Assembly: GCF_002368035.1 (NCBI RefSeq)
Contig: NZ_AP018222.1
Span: 620,001-684,000, forward strand
Source of the DNA: Nostoc linckia NIES-25
GTDB taxonomy: Bacteria; Cyanobacteriota; Cyanobacteriia; Cyanobacteriales; Nostocaceae
Reading direction: 5' to 3'
Length of the DNA stretch: 64,000 bases
In this document: one piece after another, positions 51,559 to 59,300 of the stretch
How positions within the stretch are numbered: the stretch's first letter is position 1
Layout: each line of letters starts with the position of its first letter
Program-made: the position numbers and the translations under genes
Notes under the pieces: model-generated
Seen by the model: the letters and a program-made list of their open reading frames with translations, nothing else
Database searches by the model: none
Told to the model about the DNA's origin: nothing

Positions 51559-51807
51559 ATGAAAGATAAGTTGTTAAATTGGCTAAACCTGGTTTTAGTA
51601 GCAGATGTGTTTTTAGTTTTGTTTGGCTTTGGTTGGTTAGCGATCGCGGCGATCGGTGATGCTGCGGGAGTCAACCTCGGTTTAGATTTATGGCATCAAT
51701 TGTGGCAACCCTTATTTAACCCGGCAATTGGTATCCTAATGGGCGGTGCCATTCTCAGCGGTATTATCAGTTGGGTTTCCAAAAAGTTTTTCTCTTCTAG
51801 TCAATAG
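51559..51807 (+). CDS. Small two-helix membrane protein
   Basis: 82 aa from the ATG at 51559; upstream in-frame sequence is repeat DNA and unlikely to be translated. Two hydrophobic segments (LNLVLVADVFLVLFGFGWLA and NPAIGILMGGAILSGIISWV) are joined by a Trp-containing loop (LGLDLWHQLWQPLFNP). I recognise no family. The clear membrane topology and good composition argue for a real gene. Confidence 0.75.
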   Translation: MKDKLLNWLNLVLVADVFLVLFGFGWLAIAAIGDAAGVNLGLDLWHQLWQPLFNPAIGILMGGAILSGIISWVSKKFFSSSQ

Positions 51808-51839
51808 TCAGGGATTGGGCATTGGGCATTGGGCAAATA

Positions 51840-51930
51840 GGATATGGGGAAAGGGAAAGGGGTAAAGGGAAAAGGGGAAAGATTAAATTTATTCCTTTTT
51901 CCTTTAACCTTTAACCTTTTCCCCTGCCTC
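51840..51930. repeat. Dispersed AAAGGGGAAAGATTAAATTT repeat
   Basis: GGGGAAAGGGAAAGGGGTAA, AAAGGGGAAAGATTAAATTT and TTTAACCTTTTCCCCTGCCT are another copy of the assembly at 25240 and 39121, without the central GGTTCGACAAGCTCACC part. It lies between convergent genes. Confidence 0.75.
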
Positions 51931-51938
51931 CCCAATCC

Positions 51939-52859
51939 TTATTGAAGAATTTCTTTGAGTGCTGATTGTAAATTAGGATAACGGTACTCAAAACCAGTTT
52001 CTACGGTGCGCTTGGGTAAAACTTTTTGACCTTCTAAAACTACTATTGCCCCGTCTCCTAAAAGGGCTTCCATCGCAAAACTAGGAACGGGCAACCAAGA
52101 AGGACGATGCATCACTTCTCCTAAAGAATGGCTTAAATCTGCCATCCGCACTGGATTAGGGGCTGTGGCATTATACACCCCTTCGATTTCTGGTTTGGTT
52201 AAAGCTTGCAGAATCAGGTTAACTAAGTCGTCTACGTGAATCCAAGAGAACCACTGGCGACCAGTGCCAATGGGGCCGCCAGCAAAAAGCTTAAATGGCG
52301 GAATCATTTTAGCTAAAGCACCGCCGTTGCCTAAAACAATCCCGAAACGCAGAATTACTAAGCGCACACCAGCGTTTTTGACTTTTGTAGCTTCTGCTTC
52401 CCAGGCTTGGCAGACTTCGGCGAGAAAATCGTTACCAGATAAACTTGTTTCATCAAAGGTAGCCGTTTCGCTGGTGCCGTAGTAACCAATAGCCGAAGCA
52501 TTCACTAACACAGTTGGTTTAGGATTAGCACTGACTATCGCTTCCACGATTTTTTGTGTGCCTAACTTCCGACTATTGAAAATTTCTTGCTTGCGTTCTG
52601 GCGTCCAGCGTCCCTCACCAATGGGTTCTCCTGCCAAATTAACTACAGCATCACAAAGGGCGATCGCACTTTGCCAAGAACCCGATTGAGTCGGCGTATA
52701 AGCAACAATTTCCAGATTAGGGAAAGCCCCAGATGGAAAAACTTTTTGAGCAAAAGTGGTGTTCCGAGTTAACACCAGTATTGTGTGTCCTTCCCGGTGG
52801 AGTCGTTGTATCAAACGACTACCAACAAATCCTGTTGCTCCAGTAACTGCTACTTTCAT
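51939..52859 (-). CDS. TIGR01777-family NAD(P)-dependent epimerase-like oxidoreductase
   Basis: 306 aa. Rossmann motif VAVTGATGFVGSRLIQRL is followed by VVNLAGEPIGEGRWTPERKQ, SAIGYYGTSETATFDETS and the C-terminal DUF1731-like segment (LGEVMHRPSWLPVPSFAMEA, LLGDGAIVVLEGQKVLPKR). This is the SDR subfamily TIGR01777. Cyanobacterial members include the protein called SulA or ThyD, linked to cell division and thylakoid organisation. Which role applies here cannot be told from sequence. Confidence 0.9.
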   Translation of the reverse strand: MKVAVTGATGFVGSRLIQRLHREGHTILVLTRNTTFAQKVFPSGAFPNLEIVAYTPTQSGSWQSAIALCDAVVNLAGEPIGEGRWTPERKQEIFNSRKLGTQKIVEAIVSANPKPTVLVNASAIGYYGTSETATFDETSLSGNDFLAEVCQAWEAEATKVKNAGVRLVILRFGIVLGNGGALAKMIPPFKLFAGGPIGTGRQWFSWIHVDDLVNLILQALTKPEIEGVYNATAPNPVRMADLSHSLGEVMHRPSWLPVPSFAMEALLGDGAIVVLEGQKVLPKRTVETGFEYRYPNLQSALKEILQ

Positions 52860-53217
52860 TTTTTACCTCTGCCAAAGCCTCATTTTAAAGTTTTTTATCA
52901 AATTTTAAGCTTAGGTTACAAGGCAGCAAAGTCATAGTCTCTGTCCCAGACGACTCCTTGCAACCAATCTCGGTATAAATTTTTATTTTTCTTACTCAAA
53001 GAATCTATCGTCAAAAAAAAGCGTTTAAGGCCCCAACCATTACACTTAGCATCAGTTTCAGACGGGTATTTAAATCCCCGTCTGAAACTGTTTTGAATTT
53101 TAAATTTTGAATTTTGAATTTTGAATTTTGAATTGTCCCCCCCCTTCCCCTTGTCCCCTTCGGTTACATGCTTCGGTATTATAAGATGGACGGAGTGTTG
53201 CAAGGCGTGGGGCTATT
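52860..53217. other. Spacer with TTTTGAATTTTGAATT heptamer repeats
   Basis: A 95-codon reverse frame (52916-53203) runs through this region, but its middle is translated low-complexity repeat (SKFKIQNSKFKIQN), so I do not support it as it stands. The part nearest 52916 (LSKKNKNLYRDWLQGVVWDR) looks somewhat protein-like and might be a decayed gene end. 53092-53135 consists of TTTTGAATTTTGAATTTTGA repeats. Confidence 0.45.
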
Positions 53218-53565
53218 ATGGGTCGCTATACCTGTTCATTTCTTGTTTCTGTTCCTAGTGACCATCTCCAGCCGTTACTTGTAGAACTTCTACAGGACTG
53301 TCAGTTGGATGTTCAATACCAGACAAGCGATTATATTATCGCTCGTGAGTTTCCTGGTAATGTTCCTTTTTCTAAATTAGTCACAGTGGAAGTACTGATT
53401 GACAAATCAAAAAGTACTGAAACAGAAACCCGGATGAGTATTGTGATTAAAAATGAAGAATTGCCACTGCAAGTGGATAATTACTGCCGACAAACGTTTG
53501 AATTCATCAAGCAGGCGATCGAAAGTAGCCGTCATTGGCATTTGATTGAAATTCTTGCTGGATAA
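53218..53565 (+). CDS. Conserved-looking hypothetical protein
   Basis: 115 aa alpha/beta protein: MGRYTCSFLVSVPSDHLQPL, LLQDCQLDVQYQTSDYIIAR, VEVLIDKSKSTETETRMSIV, CRQTFEFIKQAIESSRHWHL. The pattern of strands ending with a long helix resembles START-like or polyketide-cyclase-like small proteins, but I recognise no family by motif. Its good composition, ATG start and terminator-like hairpin downstream support a real gene. Confidence 0.7.
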   Translation: MGRYTCSFLVSVPSDHLQPLLVELLQDCQLDVQYQTSDYIIAREFPGNVPFSKLVTVEVLIDKSKSTETETRMSIVIKNEELPLQVDNYCRQTFEFIKQAIESSRHWHLIEILAG

Positions 53566-53586
53566 CTTTGATGCTAATTATTAATT

Positions 53587-53609
53587 TCCCACAGCCTAAA
53601 GCTGTGGGA
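53587..53609. terminator. Hairpin between convergent genes
   Basis: TCCCACAGC pairs perfectly with GCTGTGGGA around CTAAA, 22 bp after the hypothetical gene, followed by a modest T-rich stretch (AACTTTTATT). Confidence 0.75.
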
Positions 53610-53654
53610 TTCCCAAACTTTTATTGGTTGGCTTTCCACTTTAATGTTTGTAAT

Positions 53655-54239
53655 TCAGTCTCCTAAATCCTCTAAATCCTCGGTCATACCAGGGTTTATT
53701 AATGTAATGTCGTACTCACTTGAGTCCGTTTGCCCCAAACGCTGAGTATTTCTTAAAAGGTAATAAATTGCACGCACTTGAGGGCCAAAAACGATCTCGT
53801 CTTCATTTTTTAGATCGTGGGCTGGCATTTTGCGTCCATTAATCATCAAACCGTTGGAACTAGGCTTTCCTTTGGCATCGCCATCTACTATTCGGTAATA
53901 GTAGCTATGACTATTATGCTCTCGTGGAAACCTCACTAATGTGGCATGACGGCGGGAGACAAACTGCGACATCAAACGGATATTACATTCGCGGTCTCTA
54001 CCAATAGAATAGACGGGCTGCTCTAAAGAAAATTCCTTGCGACCTTGATCGTCTTCAATAATCAGTAGATGGTTTTCATTGATTTCTGCTGCCATTGACA
54101 AATCGTTGCTAAAATCGGTGGAACTTTGATTAATCAAGATTTGTTTAGTATCGTATCTTACTATTTTCACGCACCGTAATTTGTGGTGGCGATTTAAATC
54201 AGCTTTAAAACTGCATAATACCTTGAAAGAGTAGAACAT
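53655..54239 (-). CDS. FHA-domain protein
   Basis: 194 aa. The forkhead-associated domain (about residues 70-165) has YSIGRDRECNIRL, SRRHATLVRFPRE, and SSNGLMINGRKM. These give the conserved Arg, Ser and Asn that bind phosphothreonine. The C-terminus is acidic. The first 48 residues may be an artificial extension, because Met49 (MAAEINENHLLIIEDDQGRK) is a plausible start. It is probably a reader in Ser/Thr kinase signalling, although no kinase gene lies nearby. Confidence 0.9.
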   Translation of the reverse strand: MFYSFKVLCSFKADLNRHHKLRCVKIVRYDTKQILINQSSTDFSNDLSMAAEINENHLLIIEDDQGRKEFSLEQPVYSIGRDRECNIRLMSQFVSRRHATLVRFPREHNSHSYYYRIVDGDAKGKPSSNGLMINGRKMPAHDLKNEDEIVFGPQVRAIYYLLRNTQRLGQTDSSEYDITLINPGMTEDLEDLGD

Positions 54240-54246
54240 TGGTCAT

Positions 54247-54277
54247 TAGTAGAGACGCGATTAATCGCGTCTGTACA
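54247..54277. repeat. AGAGACGCGATTAATCGCGTCT dispersed palindrome
   Basis: TAGAGACGCGATTAATCGCG followed by TCTGTACA is a near-perfect palindrome. Copies occur at about 14508 and, in frame, inside the ATPase gene at 55625-55655. Confidence 0.8.
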
Positions 54278-54320
54278 CTAATTATTAGTGAATAACCAAT
54301 GCCCCACGCCCAATGACCTT

Positions 54321-56885
54321 TTACGGATGATGAGCCAAGCGCCGTAATAATATTGAGTTTGTAACGACGCTAACAGAGCTAAAAGCCATTAACGCGGCAG
54401 CACCCGATGGGTTAAGAACAAAACCGAAAGTGGGGAGTAAAACACCTGCTGCTAAAGGAATACCAACTGTATTATATGCAAAAGCCCAGAATAGATTCTG
54501 GCGAATTTTGTTGAAGGTGGCGCGGCTGAGTTGAATAGATTTGACGACATCGTTTAGCCGATCGCGCATTAACACAATTTCAGCAGTTTCCATCGCCACA
54601 TCCGTCCCAGAGTATAAAGCAATTCCGACATCGGCTTGGGATAAAGCTGGAGCATCGTTGATGCCATCGCCGACCATTGCGACAAAGGATTGGGGACTAG
54701 GGAGTGAGGAGTGAGGAGTGATGAGTGAGGAGTTTTCTTGGTCTTTTTGTCCCCTTGTCCCCTTGTCCTCCGAAGTTTGGAGCGGAGGTTTCCTCCGATC
54801 CAACTTCTCTCCTTGCCCCCTTGTCCCTTCTAACTGGAGGGCTTGTATCGCAGCGGCTTTTTTAGCCGGGGGGACACCTGCGATGACATCGGCGCTATCT
54901 AATCCTAATTGTTGGGCTATGGCGTTGGCGGCTTCTGGCCGATCGCCGCTGAGCAGCATTACTCGTAAGCCCATGTGACGTAATTTGTCAATGGTGGTTT
55001 TGGCATCTGGTCTGAGGCGATCGCTAACAGCAATCAGTCCAGCTAAAGTTCCCCCAACTGCTACGAAAACCACTGTTTTACCAGCTGTTGCCCAATCCTC
55101 TGCTACCTGTTGTGCAGTGGCGTTCGTAGCAATTCCATGCCAACTTAACCAGTCGGAATTACCCAACAGCACAACTGTACCCTCTACCACTGCTGATACC
55201 CCTAGTCCCGGTTCCGTGTGAAAGTCTACAGCCTCTGGAATCGATAACTCCTGCCGCTGTGCTTCTTGCTGAATCGCTTTTGCTAGGGGATGATGAGTAC
55301 CGCTTTCTACGGCTGCGGCTAGTTGTATTAGAGATTGGGAATTGCCAGTACCTAGTCCCCAGTCCCCAGTCCCCAGTCCCTCAATTAACACGCAATCTGT
55401 GACAACGGGTTTACCCGTGGTTAATGTCCCGGTTTTATCAAAAACTACGGTTTTTAGCTTGTGGACTTTTTCTAAAACATCGCCGCCTTTGATTAACAGA
55501 CCTCGTTCTGCCCCCATACCAGTACCGACAAGAATGGCTGTTGGTGTGGCGAGTCCCAAAGCACAGGGACAGGCGACTACCATAACGGCTATCGCTAATT
55601 TTAAGCTAATTAATAGCGGGGAGTGGTTAGAGACGCGATTCATCGCATCTGTAGTCATTGGGGAATGGTGAGCCATTTCCATGCTGCCAGACATGGCGAT
55701 CTCAGGCCAGATGTGAGTGCCAAAAAAGTACCAAAAGATAAATGTCAATACAGATGCTGTCAATACACCGTAGGTAAAGTAACCTGCGACTGTATCTGCT
55801 AGTTTTTGTACTGGGGCTTTGCGGGTTTGGGCGGTTTCTACTAGGGCAACAATTTGAGCTAAAGTTGTATCGCTGCCGACACGTGTAGCTTGAATGGCGA
55901 TCGCTCCTGATTGATTTAGTGTCCCCGCTGTCACCAGATCTCCCGACTGCTTGGTCACTGGTACTGCTTCCCCAGTCAACATGGACTCATCAACTGTTGT
56001 TTGACCAGCTACTACTTCGCCATCAACGGGGATTTTATCACCAGGCAGTACCTGTAACCATTCTCCAACCCGCACCTGTTCGGCGGGAATCTCTACACTA
56101 GAAGACCCAATTCCTGTTTTCTCAGGGTTGGCAATTAACCGCGCTAAGAGTGGCTGGAGTGCCAGCAATTGCCTAAATGCTGCGGCGGCGCGACCCCTAG
56201 CATGTTGCTCTAATGTCCTTCCTAATAAAATAAAGCCCAGCATCATTACTGGTTCGTCAAAAAAGCATTCCCAACCCATTTGGGGAAAAAGCAGGGCTAC
56301 TAAACTTGCAATGTAGGCTGTCAGGGTTCCTAATCCCACCAGGGTATTCATGTTAGGTGCGTTTCGCCGCCACCCCAGCCAACCATCTACTAAGATCGTG
56401 CGGCCGGGAATTAGTATGGCGATGGTTGCTAGCCCACAGTGGAACCAGATGTTATTCAATATTGGCAATACTGAACTGCCAATATTACCAAAATGTCCAC
56501 TTGCCGACAACACCAGCAACAGTGCAGCAATCAGCAACTGTCTTAGTGATGAGTGCATTTGTTGGCGTTGTCGTTCTGCTGGGTCTGTTAATTTAGATAT
56601 CTCACCTGCTACTGCACCACTAGCTTTTCGAGGTTGAGTCGGGAATCCAACAGTAGTTAATTGCTTTGCCAGTGCATCTGCATCTACCGTACCTGCTTCT
56701 GACTCTACAACTGCTACCTCTGTCGCTAGGTTCACACAGGCACTTTTGACTCCCGGATGCTGGGTTAGCTGTCGTTCTACTGCCTTCACACACCCGGCAC
56801 ACTTCATACCTCCAACATCTAGAATAATTTTTTCTAAGAATGGGGTAAATTCTCGGTCTACCTTAGTTTTGGGAACAAGTTGCAT
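54321..56885 (-). CDS. Cu+-translocating P-type ATPase (P1B-1), with in-frame repeat inserts
   Basis: 854 aa heavy-metal pump. The N-terminal HMA domain has GGMKCAGCVKAVERQL. The phosphatase loop has TVDESMLTGEAVPV. The ion-binding CPC is in VVACPCALGLATPTA and the phosphorylation site is DKTGTLTTGKP. The nucleotide domain has THHPLAKAI, and the hinge is MVGDGINDAPALSQADVGIA. TM7-8 show YNTVGIPLAAG and MAFSSVSVVTNS, the Cu+ pattern. In cyanobacteria, CtaA and PacS of this type supply thylakoid plastocyanin; which this is cannot be told. Three segments look like translated intergenic repeats: about residues 408-422, 501-513 and 683-733. The frame is kept and all catalytic motifs remain. Confidence 0.92.
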   Translation of the reverse strand: MQLVPKTKVDREFTPFLEKIILDVGGMKCAGCVKAVERQLTQHPGVKSACVNLATEVAVVESEAGTVDADALAKQLTTVGFPTQPRKASGAVAGEISKLTDPAERQRQQMHSSLRQLLIAALLLVLSASGHFGNIGSSVLPILNNIWFHCGLATIAILIPGRTILVDGWLGWRRNAPNMNTLVGLGTLTAYIASLVALLFPQMGWECFFDEPVMMLGFILLGRTLEQHARGRAAAAFRQLLALQPLLARLIANPEKTGIGSSSVEIPAEQVRVGEWLQVLPGDKIPVDGEVVAGQTTVDESMLTGEAVPVTKQSGDLVTAGTLNQSGAIAIQATRVGSDTTLAQIVALVETAQTRKAPVQKLADTVAGYFTYGVLTASVLTFIFWYFFGTHIWPEIAMSGSMEMAHHSPMTTDAMNRVSNHSPLLISLKLAIAVMVVACPCALGLATPTAILVGTGMGAERGLLIKGGDVLEKVHKLKTVVFDKTGTLTTGKPVVTDCVLIEGLGTGDWGLGTGNSQSLIQLAAAVESGTHHPLAKAIQQEAQRQELSIPEAVDFHTEPGLGVSAVVEGTVVLLGNSDWLSWHGIATNATAQQVAEDWATAGKTVVFVAVGGTLAGLIAVSDRLRPDAKTTIDKLRHMGLRVMLLSGDRPEAANAIAQQLGLDSADVIAGVPPAKKAAAIQALQLEGTRGQGEKLDRRKPPLQTSEDKGTRGQKDQENSSLITPHSSLPSPQSFVAMVGDGINDAPALSQADVGIALYSGTDVAMETAEIVLMRDRLNDVVKSIQLSRATFNKIRQNLFWAFAYNTVGIPLAAGVLLPTFGFVLNPSGAAALMAFSSVSVVTNSILLRRLAHHP
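54687..54835. repeat. In-frame intergenic-type repeat block 1 in the ATPase gene
   Basis: GGAGTGAGGAGTGAGGAGTG, GTCCCCTTGTCCCCTTGTCC and a GGAGCGGAGG / CCTCCGATCC palindrome make about 150 bp of repeat-type DNA. It is translated as about 50 polar residues directly before the conserved VAMVGDGIND hinge. Confidence 0.82.
55346..55383. repeat. In-frame intergenic-type repeat block 2 in the ATPase gene
   Basis: CCTAGTCCCCAGTCCCCAGT and a further CCCCAGTCCC make four heptamer-like units (CCCCAGT), translated on the reverse strand as GLGTGDWGLGTGN between the phosphorylation site and the nucleotide-binding motif. The same words are intergenic at 51387 and 51510. Confidence 0.85.
55618..55660. repeat. 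In-frame intergenic-type repeat block 3 in the ATPase gene
   Basis: TTAGAGACGCGATTCATCGC ATCTG is the dispersed palindrome of 54247, here translated as part of TTDAMNRVSNHS in a loop just before the CPC helix. The neighbouring residues are Met/His-rich (GSMEMAHHSPM), which could also bind copper. Confidence 0.78.
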
Positions 56886-56995
56886 GGCAAGTTTTTAAAT
56901 TCGCTACGAAAATTCAACGCTTGACTAAAAGCGTCTCTAATTCGAGCGTAGGCGAAATATGGAACTACGACTTAATGTCAACCATATTAAATTTA

Positions 56996-57199
56996 TTAAT
57001 TTATCGTACCGCGCTGAGGGCGATCGCGCCTCCAGCGTAAATAAGTCACATAAACGATCGCTGCAACCTGCATTGGCATGAGGACAATCAGGCTTTTCCA
57101 AAAATTGTGAATTTCCAAATTAGACATGGCGCTGAAATAGCCAAACCCCAAGAACAAGAGGACAATCCAGATTAGATGTTTACGTTTGATAGCTGGCAT
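56996..57199 (-). CDS. Small two-helix membrane protein
   Basis: 67 aa. HLIWIVLLFLGFGYFSAMSN and FWKSLIVLMPMQVAAIVYVT are hydrophobic segments, and the tail is strongly basic (RWRRDRPQRGT). No family recognised. It lies between the copper ATPase and the DUF2752 gene on the same strand, so it may be co-transcribed with one of them. Confidence 0.65.
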   Translation of the reverse strand: MPAIKRKHLIWIVLLFLGFGYFSAMSNLEIHNFWKSLIVLMPMQVAAIVYVTYLRWRRDRPQRGTIN

Positions 57200-57290
57200 A
57201 GTGATAAAATTCAGAACTTTTTTAGCAAAAATATCTACTTATATCTAGAGATGCTTGACAAAATACGCAATAACTTAAATTACTAGTTAT

Positions 57291-57770
57291 TCAAAAAATA
57301 AGTTTGCCCAAAGGTGAGTTAATAAAAGAAAAATACATTTCTCCAGTCTGTGATAGCTTATACAACCGGATAATATAGTAAGTCAAAACTATAAATAACC
57401 CTATAATTTGTAACTTTCTTTGTTTTAATAGATGACAATAAAATGCTAAAATTCGGCGTTTTGTGAGTAGTTCCACAGTAATATGAATTGCCACAATCCC
57501 AAAACTGGCAAATAAAAGCGGGCCGAATAAATTTTCTGCTACCGCTTGAGCCAAATTTCCTTGGGCAATAGCCATAAAAGAGCGAGTCATGCCACAAGTT
57601 GGACATGGAATTCCAGTCAAATGCCGTATTGGGCAAACTAAGAATCCTACTCTATAACCTTGGCGATAAAAATAAGTACCAAGTAGGGGCGTACAGGAAA
57701 ACCCTAGTAAACCCCAGCGAAATAATTTACCGTGGCATGACAAAGGATAAGGAGATAATTCAAACACCAA
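57291..57770 (-). CDS. DUF2752-family membrane protein
   Basis: 159 aa. CPIRHLTGIPCPTCGMTRSF is the DUF2752 signature: three Cys around Gly-Pro-Cys, followed by a membrane helix. Three hydrophobic segments are visible. The family often occurs next to TM2-domain genes, as here (57815 and 58301 upstream). Function is unknown; the cysteine motif may bind a metal or be redox-active. Confidence 0.88.
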   Translation of the reverse strand: MVFELSPYPLSCHGKLFRWGLLGFSCTPLLGTYFYRQGYRVGFLVCPIRHLTGIPCPTCGMTRSFMAIAQGNLAQAVAENLFGPLLFASFGIVAIHITVELLTKRRILAFYCHLLKQRKLQIIGLFIVLTYYIIRLYKLSQTGEMYFSFINSPLGKLIF

Positions 57771-57814
57771 TGCACATTAAATTAATACGGCAAACAACAT
57801 TTTAGAAGCAGGGA

Positions 57815-58081
57815 TCAAAACCAGCCTTTCTTCTGAATCATGTAAGTATTCAGAAATTCGTCATCAGTCTTGGTTAAGTAAATGATACCCTCAACCAAAC
57901 CAACGATCCCCATTACTGCCCCACCAATACCACATGTGAGTAAGGTAGCAAGCAGCATAATCACACCTTCAGTACTGTAACCAAGAATAAACTTGTGAAC
58001 GCCTAAGGCTCCTAGCAAGATAGCGCAGATGCCAGCTGCAATTTTTTTGCTACTAGCATCACCTGGGTTAATATTAGACAC
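57815..58081 (-). CDS. TM2-domain protein, copy 1
   Basis: 88 aa. KKIAAGICAILLGALGVHKF and LGYSTEGVIMLLATLLTCGI, then VGLVEGIIYLTKTDDEF, form the two-helix TM2 unit with the conserved G.HKF..G motif. The C-terminus (YMIQKKGWF) matches copy 2. Function of TM2 proteins in bacteria is unknown. It lies 45 bp upstream of the DUF2752 gene, probably the same transcript. Confidence 0.9.
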   Translation of the reverse strand: MSNINPGDASSKKIAAGICAILLGALGVHKFILGYSTEGVIMLLATLLTCGIGGAVMGIVGLVEGIIYLTKTDDEFLNTYMIQKKGWF

Positions 58082-58194
58082 TATGAGGGATACTCCTCAA
58101 CTGTAAATGACATCCTAGATTCTAATGTAGTTATTCTTACTTGGCATCTGCATATCTCTCACAGTAATAAATTGTCAAATTTAAACCCTCATAC

Positions 58195-58240
58195 TATCGA
58201 CTGTTGACGGTTAGCAATTAACCATCAACAGTTAACACAG
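58195..58240. repeat. ACTGTTGACGGTTAGCAATT hairpin
   Basis: GACTGTTGACGGTTAGC pairs imperfectly with TTAACCATCAACAGTTAAC between the two TM2 genes. Similar words occur at 44051-44089. It may be a terminator or attenuator between the paralogues. Confidence 0.6.
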
Positions 58241-58300
58241 AAATATTTGCTGCGTTAAATATATAACTTCACACAGTAACCCCAGTGTGAAAATTACTTT

Positions 58301-58576
58301 TTAGAACCAACCTTGTTTATTCACAAAGTAGGTGTTTACAAATTCTTCAGGGGACTTATTTAAGTAAATCATGCCTTCAATTAAACCTACAAGTTGCATA
58401 ATCAATAAGGCAACGCCGTAGGTGAAAGAACCGCCAACCACGGAAATCACCAACATGATAAAGCCTTCTGGGGCATATCCGAGAATAAACTTATGAACGC
58501 CAAACCCTCCCAAGATAATGCCACAGTAACCAGCTAGAAGTTGTTTGGTAGGATGACTGGGATTGAGATTTGCCAT
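58301..58576 (-). CDS. TM2-domain protein, copy 2
   Basis: 91 aa paralogue of the previous gene. TKQLLAGYCGIILGGFGVHK and LGYAPEGFIMLVISVVGGSF, then QLVGLIEGMIYLNKSPEEF, are the same two-helix pattern, ending YFVNKQGWF. The GGAGCAGC upstream of its ATG is a good ribosome site. Tandem duplication followed by divergence. Confidence 0.9.
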   Translation of the reverse strand: MANLNPSHPTKQLLAGYCGIILGGFGVHKFILGYAPEGFIMLVISVVGGSFTYGVALLIMQLVGLIEGMIYLNKSPEEFVNTYFVNKQGWF

Positions 58577-59300
58577 ATCAGTGCTGCTCCTTAATTAGTG
58601 AAGTATAAAAATAAACCTTTACCGTCATAAAAGTAAATAAATATATTTGTTTAGCAAATATATTTTTAAGTTTTTAAGTATGAATAAGCGCCAGGATCTA
58701 AACCACAATCATCGTGCTTCTAGTCTAGAAAAGACGTTAGCAAGATTGGACATCAAATGTCTTAAAAATTTGTAGTTCTTTGATGGCTTTTGGTGGATTT
58801 GATTACAAACCCTGGTGCGGCGTGCAGATTTTCTGGCAAGGCATTTATTCTTGATGGGAATTAACCCTAATTATCAGAAATAACTGCTATACACACCACT
58901 TTTTACAAATCCATCAGTATTATTTCCGGATTTTTTTCCGATCGCAACAATCACAAGTATTGGTTGTGTGGCTAGTACAAATGCAAGATTGTAACTCCTG
59001 TTTAGTTATCAATCACTACTTGCACAAGTGCAAACAAGATTTGCAATCCCATTAATTACAGACACAAATAACTGTGTAAGCCAATTAAAATCTCGAAAAT
59101 GGCTAAAATTACCCCTATGAGAATAAATGCTTAGCTCGATAGTTTGTTGTCTATGTCCAGAGCATTATTTAATTTGCTTTTGCCTTTGTTTGGCTTTTAG
59201 CGAGTATTTATCCTTACAACCAATTATAACCAGTAAATTGTTGCTATCTATGGAGATAAAATCAGATATTTCCATTTTTAGCAACCGTAGTCTACCAGTA
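58577..59300. other. 724-bp spacer with no visible gene
   Basis: I find no convincing gene. 58610-58680 is very AT-rich, with AAATATATTTGTTTAGCAAA and TATATTTTTAAGTTTTTAAG. 58970-59050 contains CACAAGTATTGGTTGTG and CACTTGCACAAGTGCAAAC, two small hairpins. Promoters for the TM2 genes lie at its left end. Confidence 0.45.

Noticed and set aside
52916..53203. Reverse 95-codon frame beside the TIGR01777 gene
   Set aside because: Its middle is translated TTTTGAATT heptamer repeat; only the last 40 residues look protein-like, so at best a decayed gene.
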